From Panagrolaimus kolymaensis (taxonomy: Eukaryota; Nematoda; Chromadorea; Rhabditida; Panagrolaimidae), in assembly GCA_028622995.1 (NCBI GenBank), contig JAJQJQ010000013.1, forward strand, positions 3,596,001 through 3,660,000: a DNA stretch of 64,000 nucleotides. Reading direction: 5' to 3'. A model generated the notes under the pieces. That model had not been told where the DNA came from. It saw only the letters and a list, made by a program, of their open reading frames with translations, and ran no database searches. A program made the translations under genes and the position numbers. This document shows, piece after piece, positions 11,821 through 24,120 of the stretch (within the stretch, counting starts at the first letter, position 1; each line of letters opens with the position of its first letter).

Positions 11821-12975
11821 ATGCTTATTTTTTTTCAACTCTTCATATTGCAAGAGCGAAGCGGAGAAAAAATGTTGTACTTAACTTTAATAACCTTAGT
11901 TCATCATTGTCTAGGATTTTTCCTTATTTTATGGTCATTAAGGTTTTCAGTGTTAGTTTTATTCCGAAAAAAATTATTTATTGGCAACAGCTCGTCAAAA
12001 TTTTCTTCAGTAATAAGTATTTATTTTGTGTTCTTATTTGTTTATAGCATCACATCGCTAATGAATTTTACATATTTAATAGCATTTTGGCGGCCTGAAG
12101 AAAACTTTTATAATAGCTATGCAATATATTTTTTGGGTTTACTTCCATATATGATGGGTAATGTGGGAACTGTAATCGAAATATTCCTTTGTATAGATAG
12201 ATGTTTAACAATTATTTTTTCTGTAAAATATTCATCCAAACATCAAATGTTGTGCTCTTACGCAGCCGCAATTGGAGTTATTGGAATGATAATCCATATG
12301 CTTTGGGTCGTAAATCTTATAGGAGTTATCCCAATTCTTGGAACACCTATAACAACAAAATGTCGAATTTTTAGTTGTTTACATGCATTAAATGTAAGCA
12401 AATATTTAACTGAAACAAAAGCTTCATTATTTATTATTAATTTTATTGGCGGAATTTTATTATATTGTTTAATTAGATTTTTACGTAAAAACAATAATAA
12501 TAATAATAATGTAAATAATAAGCGAATAAGTAAATCAGTAGTAATTATTATTATATCTACTACCATGTTTGATATTATTCCAACGGTTATTTCGCAACTT
12601 ATTTATGCAGTAAGTATGGGTTCTCATTTTTTTAGACAAATGTCAATGACTTTTTTTCTCGACGTGTATCCTTTTTTAAAAAACATTTTTTGTGTCAGAG
12701 ACAACGAAGAAGAAAAAGAAAAAATGTAAAGTTCAGCAGCTTACTTCATAAAAATTTTAAAATTATAGATATTTAAAATATTTGTAAATGAAATTATTGG
12801 TCCTTATGGAGTTACTGTAGCCGTAATGAATATATCTATTTGTGCAACAATTTATTCAAGAGCTTATCTTAAATCTTTTAATTACGCTCCATCAAGCATT
12901 TTCAAGCTTCAAAGCAGTAGAAAAATTGGATCAATAAATATTGCATTAAAAGTGACTCGTGAAAATATTAAATAA
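11821..12975 (+). CDS. Serpentine 7TM receptor, WRP-x-E-N group
   Basis: Exon 1 11821..12609 (donor GTAAGT) and exon 2 12769..12975 (acceptor AATTATAG) join in phase 0 to about 331 residues. Seven hydrophobic segments are visible. The hallmarks shared with the receptors at 20361 and 57085 are AFWRPEENFYN after TM2, a conserved ICxDR-like LCIDRCLTIIF after TM3, KCRIFSC in the second outer loop, and NEIIGPYGVTVAVMN in TM7. The third inner loop has an Asn run from an AAT microsatellite. It belongs to a nematode serpentine group that I cannot assign to a named family. The start may instead be ATG 11872 (MLYLTLITLVHHC). Confidence 0.75.
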
Positions 12976-13880
12976 ACATTTGGGTTTACTTTGTAATAGT
13001 TTTGTTTTTAAAATAAAATATTTGAAAATAAATTTAATATAATTTTTATTTTTTTGTATGTCAAAGTTTGATGTAATAAATTCAAATAAATTTTGAATTA
13101 ACTTTTTGTTGGTTTTTTAGTTTTTTTTTTACTGAAAATTGGAAGAAAAAAAGAAACAAAGAAAAAGAAAATACAGCCATTAATTTTTTTTGAGAAAAAT
13201 TTTTGTTATCTTTTTTCCTTTATTCTTTATTTACCTTAAAGAAATAAAGCGTACCTATTTTCCATATTGATTTTTTTGAATATTTTATTCATCCTTTTTT
13301 ATCATTTCAAACTTTTGGAAAGGAATTTTTTAATGTATTACTAATCTTTTGAACAAATAAAATTATTTACAATAAAAATCAAAAATCTTTAATAATCCAA
13401 AAAAATCGAAGAATAAAAAAATTTATAAAGAAAAAATCATTGGAACAGTATGCACCTATGTTTATTGACTAATCCATTTTAATCAATTTCTTCAAACAAA
13501 TAAATCTATTTTTTTTTTGTAATGGAGAAGTGACACGTAAAAAATTAAAAGGATAAAGAAATAAAATTAAAATATTACAATGCCTTAAATCTAATTCGTC
13601 GGGAATAAATTTTTTTTTTGGTTTTTCTACATACATCCATTTTCATTTTGACTCATTTCAAAATAATTAACGTCAATTTTTTTTTTCATCCTAACCATCG
13701 AAAAAAGGTTTTACTTTGTCATTATTTTCTAAGGAATAACCTTTGAGAGAAAGATCAAATTTACACATAGAATTATGCATTGTTTATTCAATTAAAATAT
13801 GTCTATTTTTTGCATATTTTGTTTAAACTTTTTTTATTTGTTTTATTCATGATTTTTACATATTTTTTAAATTACAAATT
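12976..13880 (+). other. Intergenic
   Basis: About 0.9 kb of AT-rich DNA between the 3' ends of two converging genes. I see no gene or clear repeat. Confidence 0.5.
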
Positions 13881-16263
13881 TTAGAAGATTAATTTAAAAA
13901 AACAAAACCAAAAAATATTAAGCAAACCAAACAATTTAGTTGTTGCATTATTTTTCTTTGTTGTTGTAGCTTTTGTAATTTTTGTGGTAGTCGTTGTTGA
14001 GATATTTATATTTTGATTTATGGTGAATGTTTCAGTAAATAACGTTGTTGGATTTGATTCACCTTTATTTGGAATTGTTGAAGATAAAATTGTCGTTGTT
14101 GTTTCTTGATTTTGAGAGGTGGTAGGAGCTTCAGTTAACAAAGCTGCTAATGTGGTTTTATGCTCATTTGGCCCGATTGTAGTAGGTATTGTTGTCGTTG
14201 TTGTTGTGCTTTCCGCATTTGGCTCAGTCATAAAAACGGATGGTGTTGTAGTTTCATGTAAATTTTCTTTAACCGTAGTTGAGGCTTTTGTTGTAAATTG
14301 CTCATTGGTTGTTGTGATCGTTGTTGTATCTTCGTCTCGACTTTGTGTGGTGGTGGATGTTCCTGGTGTTGATGATTCAGTAAAAATAGTTTGCTTGGTG
14401 GGTTCACTCTCATTTGGGATTGTTTTTGTTATCGGTGATGTCTTTTCATTCTCTTGATTTTGAGTTGTAGTTTCTAGTAATTCAGTTGATGGGGTTGTAG
14501 TAGGTTCATTGGGTTTGAATGTTGGTAGCAATGTTGTACTTTCCTTATTTGGAGCTGTAGTAGTCTTAGAAACAACAACGGGAGTTACTACTGTACTTTT
14601 TTCATGTGGTTCCGTTGTTGAAAAGGAGGATGTTCGGCTTTCATGGAGAGTTGTTTGTCCATTAATAATAGTCGATGTAATAATCAAAGGGCTCGTCTTT
14701 ATTGTTGAAAGACTATCTTTTTCTGAAGTAATTTTAGACGTTATCGTCGTAATTTCTTGGTGGTTTTGGTCATCTGTAGTGATAGTTGTAATCAAAGGAC
14801 TTGTCGCAGTTGTTGAGGAATCATCGGTTGTTGTTACATCAATAATTGTGTATTCAATCAGAAAATAATCATTTTTTGGATCTTTAGGAAAATATGTCAC
14901 TTTTATATTGTTACCATTTAAAGTACGAGTTTTATTCACATCTGATGTGGTTAATCTGGAATGTTAAAAGACTTTTTTAAATCTTTGTTGTTAAAATTTA
15001 CATACGATAAACCTGATCCTTTATCACCTTTGATATCAACAGTTACATCTCCATTTATTTCCTTTACTTGAAATGATGTAGATAAATCGAGATTGTTTTC
15101 ATTTTCAAAAACAAAAAAAGACGTAAATTCAATATATAAATTCATTCCGCCATAACTTGGAGAAGCAATGATACCTTTTTGCCCGATATTACATACATTG
15201 ATTATGGGTTGTCCCAAAGTCGAGATAGATCTTCCATCTGAGCTATCAATATATAAAGTGGCGTCTGCTTTTACGATAGCAGTTATAACAGGTGTATATA
15301 TTAAAACACTTATCCAATCCAAAAAATATTTAGGTCTATAATTAAATTTATATAAAAAAAATCACTTAACAAAACTCAAAACCATTTAAAATAAAGCTTT
15401 AGAAAGTTATTTTAACTTACTTAACTTCAAATAAAGGTTTATCATTCAAACCACTTTTAAAAACCATATTTTCATTTGAATTAAAACCAAAACTATTTAT
15501 TTTGATATTCGGAGTAAATGATGGGTTGGCTAGAATAATAGCTTCACATTCTCCATCAGGTGATGCAGAAAAAATATCGAAAGCGGATTCATCGGAAGTT
15601 GAGGCGATGGCAATATTTTCATTCAAGCAATTTTGGGTTTGAACTTCTTTCCATCGAAATAAAATAGCGTTTTTTTCATTTTTGTTCCCATTGTTTTGAA
15701 TTGCAAAACAGCCAGAACTGGCTATAGTGTTTTTATAAGTTTTATAACTGTCATCGATGGTAGTAACTCTGCTTAATCTAAAATAATATAATATTTTTAT
15801 ATAATTTTATTTTAAAGTTTACAATTACTTACGCCACACTAGAACCGTCTGAATCATACAAAATGAACATAGATAAGCGAGAATTTGAGAGATTAGGAAT
15901 AAATAGTTCCAAAGTTCCATTTAATTTTCCATTATTTTCGATGCAAACCGATATATTCGTATTTATTTCAATATCAGATAGACTAATCGCAAATATTGAG
16001 TTAGTTTCAGTTAAGATTATTTTTGATAAATCATCAAATTTCAAATTATTTAAAATCTTTTTAGGCGACATCGTGTAGCTTTGTCGTTGAAATTTGGAAG
16101 AAGCTTTAATATTTTTTGAATATAGTTTTGAATCACTAATTTCTGGTGCTGGTGAAGGACAATTTCTACTATCCATTTGGCTAAAAGCTTTGTAAACCAA
16201 ACTTTTTGACACCACAAAATTCAATAATAAAATAAATATCAGAGATCCTGAAAAAATCATCAT
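13881..16263 (-). CDS. Secreted Thr-rich protein, probably GPI-anchored
   Basis: Exons 16263..15833, 15777..15421, 15335..15006 and 14955..13881 join in phase to 730 residues. It has a signal peptide (MMIFSGSLIFILLLNFVVS), then about 370 residues of globular domain with paired Cys residues (SGCFAIQNNG, GECEAIILANP, PIINVCNIG). The last exon is a Thr/Ser-rich, mucin-like stalk of about 330 residues with degenerate repeats (TQNQE, IPNESEPT/IPNKGESNPT, FTES/FTET). The extreme C-terminus is hydrophobic (LLNIFWFCFFKLIF) after NNATTK, as in a GPI-attachment signal. I infer a heavily O-glycosylated surface or cuticle-lining protein. The globular part resembles CUB-like secreted proteins in layout only; I do not claim that family. 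A disrupted paralogue lies at 29342..31105. The Val-rich ORFs on the other strand are its shadow. Confidence 0.75.
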
Positions 16264-16828
16264 TTTTTTTTCTTCAAAGAAATATGAAAAAAAGTTGTTA
16301 AATTACACGGCTTTAAATATGTGTTGAAGAGCTTATTATAAAAAAATGGGAGCAGCAATTGAAAAAAAGAAAAAATTCTTAAGAAACAAAACATTTTTTT
16401 CTTTATCAAAAATTTTTTAGCTCTCTAAAGCTTTTAATTACCCAAAAACACAATTTCTGAAGCCTTGATGAAATTCAAAGAAAGCCGATTAAACCACCTA
16501 AAACAAAATCATGGTATTATAAAAAATGCTTATGTATGCACTTTCTTTTATTTTCTTTTAGTTCAAGTTAGAATTGTGTAAGTAAGTTTAAGCTGGAGAA
16601 TTAAGTTTAATGCTTTAAAAATTTTTATCAAAGAAATTTATTTCCTTTTCTGAATAAGTCGACAATGATAGTAAACAACTTAATATCTCAAATTTTTTCA
16701 GCAAAAAAATTAAAGTTCGAAAAATTAAATAATTTATCGGTTGTTTTTATTTATAAAATAAATAGAATGGATATTGAATTTCGAATCATCAAAATGCAAA
16801 AATATATATAAAAAAAACTTATAGTAGT
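16264..16828 (-). other. Intergenic
   Basis: About 565 AT-rich bases between the start of the Thr-rich protein gene and the end of the zinc-type gene. It should hold the promoter of the former. No motif stands out. Confidence 0.4.
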
Positions 16829-19295
16829 TCACTTTTTAAATTTGTATGGCTCACATCGATGTTCTTTACTTCCAATAGTAACATAAAGCTCTCCATTATC
16901 TCTTTTGTAAAGTTTTGCTGGGCAATAATGTTTTCCTTCATTGTAACATCCACGACATTTATAAGAAATTCCTCCATGAATTGGATAAAAATCATAATAC
17001 AAATTTTTATTGGTTGGATGAAAAATAATTAATGCTGGATATTTTTGAGTTTTTTCATTTGTTTCGAGTTTAAATTGAGTCGAGTTTAATTCAATTTCTT
17101 TAAATTCATCTTCACAAATATGTTCATTAATAGGGCTTAAATAAACCGATTCAATACCATCCCTGTCTTTAATAATTTTAGCAGTAACACCTTTTTCGAG
17201 TCTATCGCATGCATTGCAAAAGAAATTTCTTCTGTTGACATTATATGAATATGAATAGCATAAATTTTTGTTAGTTGGATGATTGACAACCAAAGTTCTA
17301 GCTTCATTATTGGAAGTACGAATAATAAAATTTGGAGGTTTTACAATATTTTGAGACATATCACTTGGAATAAATTCCTTTAGTTCACATTGATGTTGAT
17401 TTCGACTTAATTCAACATGATCATTATCGCAATCATTTTCATCTTTGATAATTCTTGCTGTAACATAAATTTTATGTTTCTTTTGACATTCCGTACAAAA
17501 ATAAAGGGTTTTAGCCAAATTATATTCATGGCATAAGTTTCGGTCTTTTTCATTTTCATCAAAAACAACCAATTTTGTGGTTATTTTTCCATGATATCGA
17601 CGGTCCACGAATTGAAAATAAGGCTTTTTAACAATTTTTAAATCCATAATTTTATATTTTTCTGGACAATATTTAACAGGTTCACAAATATGTGACTTTT
17701 TTGGGAAACTTAAATAATCTTCTCCATTTTCACCATTTTTATGAACGAACACACTATATCGCAATCCATTTGTACAGCATTTACAACAGCTCCATAATTT
17801 TTTACGAGGAACATAAGTGAATTCATAACAAAATTCTTTTGCTAAATCTGTGAAAATAACCAAACGTTGGGATGGAGCTTTACGATATTGATAATTATGT
17901 ATTTCATAAAATGGTTTAAAGATCTTTTCATCATCTTCATATTTTTTTGAATCATATTCCTTGGGTTCACATATATGCTTTTGATTACGAAGCTCAACAT
18001 GATCTTTTTCTCCATCCTCTTCTCCATGATACAATCGTGCAAAAACAGTACGCCTTTGTTTATGAATACTACATGCCGCACATAAATAATAATCCCTTTC
18101 AGTATTATAAAAAAATTCATAGCAATACTTTTTGTCATTGGCATTTGGAAAAATTATTAATCGCTTCTTTGAACATCTGCCTATTTTGAAAGTTACTAAC
18201 TTAAAATTTTCTTCAGTAATTATTTGATTTTGACCATTTTTTGAAGGCGATTTATCCGGAGTTTTACTTTTTTTGATGGTACCCCTAAAAACTTATTTTT
18301 ATATATGCAAATTAATGGTTGGTATTTTAGCACATTAATTTTGGCTTATTTTAAATATAAACATTTTTGCATCGTTTTTAACCAAAAAAAGAAAAAAAGT
18401 TATGGAATAATATGTTACTTACCTATCAGAATCACTACCATCTAATTCTGAACCAATATCTTCGAGGTCGCTATTATAGTCAACTTCGCTATTCTCATCA
18501 TTTTCAATTGATTCAGCTCTGATCCTTAAATATCAAAAATAAATGTATATCAGATTACTTTCGGCCATAAAAACACACCTTTTTAACTGACTCGAGGAAC
18601 TATTTTTTTCTAACTGTTTATCATTTATTTCCACAACGGCGACATTTTCAATTTTCTCTAAAACATTTTCCTGGTTTGGCAAAGGTTCTTCTATTGTTTG
18701 AGAATATTTCAGCAAGGTAGTCAAATCATTTTTCAAATGCTTTTTGAGTTCTTCATTTGCACGGATGCTTTTAGAAAATGGCAATAAAAATTTTTGGGAA
18801 AACATTGAATAATCTTCTGAAGTCTCAAGTTCCTAAAATAATCAACGCTTGAAATGAAAAAATGGATTTCTTTTTTCAAATTACCTTTATTTTCTTTACA
18901 ACTTGAAACACCTTTTCATATTGTGATTCGCGTTGAAAAATTAAAATGAAATCTATGATTTCTTTTTGAGCCATAAAAATGAATAAAATATTCTAAAAAA
19001 ATATTTTTTTATTAGTAGCCTATTGTCAAAAGAGAGAAAAACTCAGAATATTCTTAGAATATTGGAGGTTACTTACTTTTTGATGATACATTTTTTGATC
19101 AAAGCTGGCTGACATCATTTTAAGATCTAAAGTTAATCGAAAAATTAATAAAAAAGAAACATTTATCTTTCTTTCGAAAGTTTTACCTTCATCAATAGTT
19201 TCTACGATTAATTGTTTTGAAAGAGTATTGACCGTAATTTTACATTCACCAAAATACCAAATTTTTTCATTTACATCCAACCGAATAAATTCCAT
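16829..19295 (-). CDS. Protein with six C-x2-C...H-x-C repeats
   Basis: Six exons, 19295..19187, 19126..19077, 18992..18885, 18832..18579, 18524..18423 and 18284..16829, join in phase to 692 residues. The N-terminal 190 residues are helical with an acidic, Ser-rich stretch (ENDENSEVDYNSDLEDIGSE). The large last exon carries six repeats of about 60-70 residues. Each reads roughly hydrophobic-F/H-P, K-x-L-C-Y-E/S-F/Y, then x-C-x2-C, 20-28 residues, a (Y)-x-x-L/F/I-x4-H-x-C, for example KYCYEFFYN, YLCAACSIH, NQKHICEP. The Cys/His set suggests one zinc per repeat. FLYWCH fingers have a similar hydrophobic frame but a longer Cys gap and H-x-H. A DNA- or protein-binding role is inferred only. A relative with four repeats is at 54444..56153. 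The second copy's 'N-L-x-Y-D' shows repeats losing the first Cys. Confidence 0.75.
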
Positions 19296-20360
19296 TTTTT
19301 AGAGGAAATCAAAAAAATAGCAACCTTAAAAATATATATATTAAAAATTTGGCATGAGTTTGAAAAACTCACCAAAAAACTTTGTGAGCAAAATAAAAAA
19401 AGTGGCGAAGTGTGTTGTTTTTTGTTTGTTGATACGTCTGCTCTTTTTTTGGTATTTTTATTGATCAGCTGAAATAGTTGGGCAAGGCCATATTTATTTT
19501 CAAAAAAATAAATGCAAAGATATGCCCCTTTGAGTGAATAAAAATATAAATGAAATACATTATTTTTTAGTTTAAAGAACAAATGAAACTGCATGAGTTC
19601 CATCAAAAATTGCTTATAGTTGCAAATCATCATAGAATGTTTACTTTAATTAACTATGATTATAACACCATTTTAAAAATGTAGTGGATACTCTTATAAA
19701 ATGTCTGGGCCTCTCTGAGTCAAACTTATTTTTCTTTTATGTAATATTTGGTTTATAATTTCTAATTTTAATCACTTTACTTAAAATTGTTTTTTTATCA
19801 ATTATAAAGGTATATTAACATTTAGGTTTTCCTGAATATTTTTCCTATTTTATTTGTTAATTGTTTTAAGTAGCTTTCATGTTTATTTTACAGTTATATT
19901 TATGAATAAATATTGTCATCAAAATTTTTGATAAGGTCTACTTTTTTAATTACTCAAAGAACTGAAAGTCAATTTTTATAAACTTTCTGACTTTTAAAGT
20001 TAAATAGCCGTAAAGTACAGGAAATAATTAGCTTACTTTTTTAATTAAAAAAAACATACATCAAGTAAAAATTCTTAGAAAACGACGATAAAGCCTACAT
20101 AGTAATAAATTTTTTTAAAAGAAATTATATATAAGCTTATTTAAATAAATAAATCTAACTGATGCGAAAGAAAAAGTCGTCTGGCGAAAAAAATATTTAC
20201 GGTATTAATTTTTTTTATTACTCTTTTGTTTTAACTACACAAAAACCATTCTTTGTATTTTTCGATTTGTTTTGAATACACTAAAATCATCTCCTTGTGA
20301 TTTCCAAAAAAAATTATTTCAAACCTTGGCTAGTAAATATAAGAATTAAAAATCATAAAA
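19296..20360 (+). other. Intergenic
   Basis: About 1 kb between two divergent genes (19295 minus, 20361 plus), so it should contain both promoters. A long minus-strand frame at 19271..19633 only reads across the first gene's start and has no coding character. Confidence 0.4.
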
Positions 20361-21276
20361 ATGGTATTTTTTCCATACCTTATTTTGTTATACAATATCA
20401 TCGACGTTATTTTAATAATTTTAACAATAATTTTATCATATTTTGGTTTAAAATATCAAAGAAAACTTTCGCGCAAGGACCAAGGATTTTCGCCCCTTAT
20501 TACTGTATTTTTTGTTTATATGCTAATTTATTCTTTTACTTGGATTTTATATATTGGATATTTATTTATTTTTTGGAGACCCAACGAAAATATATATAAT
20601 GTTCAACTATTTTTTTGGTTTGGTATTCCCCGGGTGGTTGTTAGTTATTTAGCAGCCGTGATCGAAAGTTGCCTTGCAATTGAAAGAATTTTTACCATAA
20701 TTTTTCCTGTCAAATATGGAAAAGAATTGAAAAAATTATTCAGTATTTTCACTATTATTATTTTAATTATTTCTTTGATATTTGTTTCTTGGTTTACTGA
20801 AACATTTCACCATATCCCTACTTTTACAACCACCGAATGTTACTATTTTGATTGCTTTAATTTGTATCTCAAAAGGAAATATACTTATGAAACCAAATGC
20901 TTTTTTTGCGGAATGAGTCTAATTTTTGGGATTATTTTATTTTTATTATTCAAATTTAACAATAAAACTTCAACCAATAAATCCACGATACGAATAAATA
21001 AAATTATGCTTATAATGGTTTTTTCTTCATTGATATTTGATTTTGTTCCAATTTTTTTAAATCAATTTTTACAAATGGTAGGTTTCTGATTTTTCGTTAT
21101 TTCAGATTAAAATAATCATTTTTTAGTTTAAATTTATTCCACAACCATTGGGAGTTATTATAGGTCCATATCAAAGTACTCTCATGCTTTTTAATAATAC
21201 AATTTGCATTTGGATTTATTATCGAGCAATTAAAAAATCTTCTAGAATAATCTCACCAGGAGTCACCACTTATTAA
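20361..21276 (+). CDS. Serpentine 7TM receptor, WRP-x-E-N group
   Basis: Exon 1 20361..21077 (donor GTAGGT) and exon 2 21127..21276 join in phase 0 to 288 residues. Hallmarks are FIFWRPNENIYN after TM2, CLAIERIFTIIFPVKYGKE after TM3, TTECYYFDCFN in the outer loop, SSLIFDFVPIFLNQF in TM6, and LGVIIGPYQSTLM in TM7, with a short tail ending SPGVTTY. It is clearly related to the receptor at 11821. Directly downstream are a frameshifted partial copy (21386..22094) and a faint third remnant near 22490. The role as a sensory receptor is inferred from the family. Confidence 0.8.
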
Positions 21277-21385
21277 ACCCATGACGTAAATACATATGTA
21301 AATTTTATTGTTTCGCATGAATACATTTTAAATTAATTATTTTCTAAAATGGAACTTTAAAGCAATAAAGAGGGTTTTTAACCAT

Positions 21386-22094
21386 TTTTTGGAGGCCCAA
21401 TGAAAATATTTATAATGTACAAATATTTTTTTGGGTTGGTATTATAAGATCTGTTGTTAGTTATTTACCATCGGTTTTGGAAACTTGCTTAGCTATAGAT
21501 CGGATTTTTACAATAGTTTTTCCGTTTCGATATGGAAAAAATGCGAAAAAATATTTTAACATTTTCACAGTTTTTTTCTTTATTTTTGACTTTGTTTCTT
21601 GTTGCTTGGATCACAGGGGTTTTTGAATCTATTCCAACTTTTACTCACACAGAATGTTTATACATGGATTGCTTAAATTTATATTTGAAACGAAGAAATG
21701 CTTATGAAACTAAATGCATTTTATGCGGAATAAGTTTAATTTTTGGGATTATTCTGTTTTTATTATTCAAATTTTATAATAAAATTTCAACTAATAAATA
21801 CACGATACGAATAAATAAAACTTTACTAATGATTATTTTTTCTTCATTGATATTTGATTTTGTTCCTATTTTCTTAAATCAATTTTTACAGATGGTAAGT
21901 TTCCATTTTTATCTAAGATAACAATAAAAATCAATATTTTTTAGTTTAAAATAATTCCTCAACCATTGGGTGTTATTATTGGTCCATACCAAAGTACTTT
22001 AATGTTACTAAATAATACAATTTGCATTTGGATTTATTATCGAGCAATTAAAAAATCTTCTAGAATAATTTCTCCTGGAGTCACTACATATTAA
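21386..22094 (+). pseudogene. 5'-truncated, frameshifted receptor copy
   Basis: Homology to the receptor at 20361..21276 starts abruptly at about 21388 with FWRPNENIYNVQIFF, so TM1 and TM2 are missing. The frame then shifts inside a run of seven T (21571..21577): before it reads FNIFTVF, after it TLFLVAWITGVFESIPTFT. One T fewer would restore a frame of the same length as the parent. After the shift, TECLYMDCLNLYLKRRNAY, the splice donor (GTAAGT at 21895) and the last exon (from 21945, IIPQPLGVIIGPYQST to SPGVTTY) are intact. The truncation makes it a pseudogene whatever the status of the T run. Confidence 0.8.
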
Positions 22095-23060
22095 ATTGAC
22101 GCAGGTTTACACATCCGGACCAATTATTTATCAAAAGTGTTCTAAAGTCAGCTACTCTGTTTGGAAGTAAAAAAATGTAAAAGTAATAAGCTTTTTATGT
22201 AAAATTTAATTTGACTTTAAGCTTTGTTAATGCGATATTTATTTTGACCATAAACCTATGTGATGATACCCAAACAAAGTCGTAAAACAAAATATATACC
22301 ATATGAACTTTCGGAAATTTGCTTTATTTAAAGGAAATTGCATAAATCTGTTTGCACAAAAATCGGAAATTTATTGTTTTAAAACAATTTATATTTCTTT
22401 TGGTCCGCGAAAAAGGCCTTCTATTTTTTAATTATAATTTATCTTGCCTAAAAATAAATATAAATTTTGAACACTTTGGTACAGTAATTTTTGTTCCCAA
22501 TCATTGTGCCTTAGTGTCCTATAGAAACAGATTTTTTAATTTAAAAAATTATCGAGCAATTAAAAGATTTTCATCATCTAATTCAATTGCTTTTCTTCAG
22601 AGGTTTTTAATTATTAAAAAAACGTAAACATAATTTTTATGCTCGGCTTGATCGACTTCAAAAAAAATTATTTTTTGATTTACTATAAAATTTGCTTCAC
22701 TTGAGAACAAAAGATTAATTTTATGTACTTTATCGTCTATGTAAAACTAATTTATTATTTGTTATGTAGCTGATGAACCACATGTTTTTACCTTCTTTAG
22801 TTCAGCAATTAATTTCGATGACGTTTTTTAAAAAAGTGCAAAAAAACGTTCTAAGCCTAAAGTTTTTTCTAAAAATGTGTCCAAAAAAATATTTTTTTCA
22901 ACAAATTTTTTCTGATTTCTTAATAAGAAAAAGCTTTTAGAGCCATTCTGCATAACAATGCTTTCAAAACTCTAGTTTGCTAAAATGAACCTTAAAAAAA
23001 GCATATAAAAATTGTTTGAACATTTTCTCAAAAAACCAAAATCATAAATATTTGAAAAAT
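22095..23060 (+). pseudogene. Intergenic with a faint third receptor remnant
   Basis: Within this stretch, about 22478..22580 reads GTVIFVPNHCALV, then NYRAIKRFSS. This matches in order and spacing the last exon of the receptors at 20361 and 21386 (GVIIGPYQSTLML, then YYRAIKKSSR). Only the stretch TTATCGAGCAATTAAAA is identical. The remainder holds no gene. Its right end (22929..23010) contains the upstream element of the first Cys-rich peptide gene. Confidence 0.45.
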
Positions 23061-23323
23061 ATGAACTTTATCGCTCTCTTCTTTCTTCTCGTTGCCTCCT
23101 TCTTGGTTAATGGTAGTGATGCTTTTTCTGACAAAAGAATCGTTGTAAATTTTTTTTTGATTGATATCTGACTTATACAATTTTAATAAACATTTTGTAG
23201 GGTAAAGCTGGAGCGGATATTCCAGATGGATGGAAACCATGTTTCGGTGTAGACTTATATTGTCCTCGAGGCACAGCTTGTTACTTCAGTAAATTTGGCG
23301 GTGAAGCTCGTTGCTTTAGTTAA
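23061..23323 (+). CDS. Small secreted Cys-rich peptide 1 (four Cys)
   Basis: Exons 23061..23144 and 23201..23323 encode 68 residues. Exon 1 is a signal peptide (MNFIALFFLLVASFLVNGSD) plus the start of the propeptide with KR; exon 2 is the mature part with four Cys (KPCFGVDLYCPRGTACYF, then ARCFS). A TATAAAA box lies 57 bases upstream at 23004..23010. It is the first of four tandem genes that share the signal peptide, the intron position and an exon 2 of 123 bases. The four-Cys spacing (C-x6-C-x6-C-x10-C) matches no family I know. An antimicrobial or host-directed role is possible but not shown. Confidence 0.75.
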
Positions 23324-24046
23324 ATGGACACTAATAACAATTATGTCATCTAAATTTCATTTGATAAAATTTTAAAATAAAAATAAATAATTTTTTTAAA
23401 CGTGTTTTATTTGTTACAGCCCAAATATTTAAAGTCATTTTTTGAAGAAAAAAAAAATGGAGATTGTAAATGAAATTAAAATAGAAAATTTTCGCATGTT
23501 GATACAGTAATTTTTGTCCTTTATTTTTGTGCTATAATGCTTTCGAATAAAACATTTTAATTTGAATCAAAAACTTGAAAATAAAAACTTTTTATTTCAT
23601 TTATTTCTTCCTCATAAGTTATAAGAAAATTAAGTAAATTTCCATTTTTCGATTGAATAAGCAAATTGTAAAAAAAATTATCTTTTGAAAGTACTTTAAA
23701 TTTTATTTTTTAATTGTATTAAACTTATTTTTTTTACTGTTTAAATAAAAAATAATTATTGTTTGTTCAGTAATTAACCAGCCACGTTAAGTTGTTAGTA
23801 TTTTTTCTAAAAAAATTTTTTTCACGATGTTGCCATTTTTTAAATATTTATTAATAAATTTTAAAAAATTGATATATAGTTGGTTGGTTTTTGAGTCAAA
23901 ACAATATTTTAATGGCCTAAAAAACTTATCAAAAGAAAAAACGTAATAAAATGCTTTTTTGATGTCTAAAATTTTTTTCAGAATTTTTAATGATCAAAAT
24001 CTTTTAACACCATTTTACATAACAAAAGCCTTTATTAAATCACTGC
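23324..24046 (+). other. Spacer with upstream element of peptide 2
   Basis: AT-rich spacer without a gene. The part around 23979..24035 (CAGAATTTTTAATG, ATCTTTTAACACCATT, TACATAAC) is the counterpart of the element conserved upstream of the other peptide genes. Confidence 0.45.
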
Positions 24047-24092
24047 AAAAAGCGTCTTAAAAAATTTTTATAAATTTTTTAAGACGCTTTTA
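24047..24092. repeat. Near-perfect 21-bp-stem hairpin
   Basis: Two 21-base arms (AAAAAGCGTCTTAAAAAATTT and its complement) flank a four-base loop TTAT. It lies 29 bases before the ATG of peptide 2 and overlaps the place where the TATA box should be (TTATAAAT). It may be a tiny transposon footprint or a structured 5' region. Confidence 0.8.
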
Positions 24093-24120
24093 AAAAAATC
24101 AAAAAATATTGAATTGTAAA

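Noticed and set aside
14119..14868. Val-rich plus-strand ORFs
   Set aside because: They are the antisense of the Thr-rich stalk.
13881..15777. CUB domain in the Thr-rich protein
   Set aside because: The general layout resembles CUB-like secreted worm proteins, but I cannot place the conserved CUB residues.
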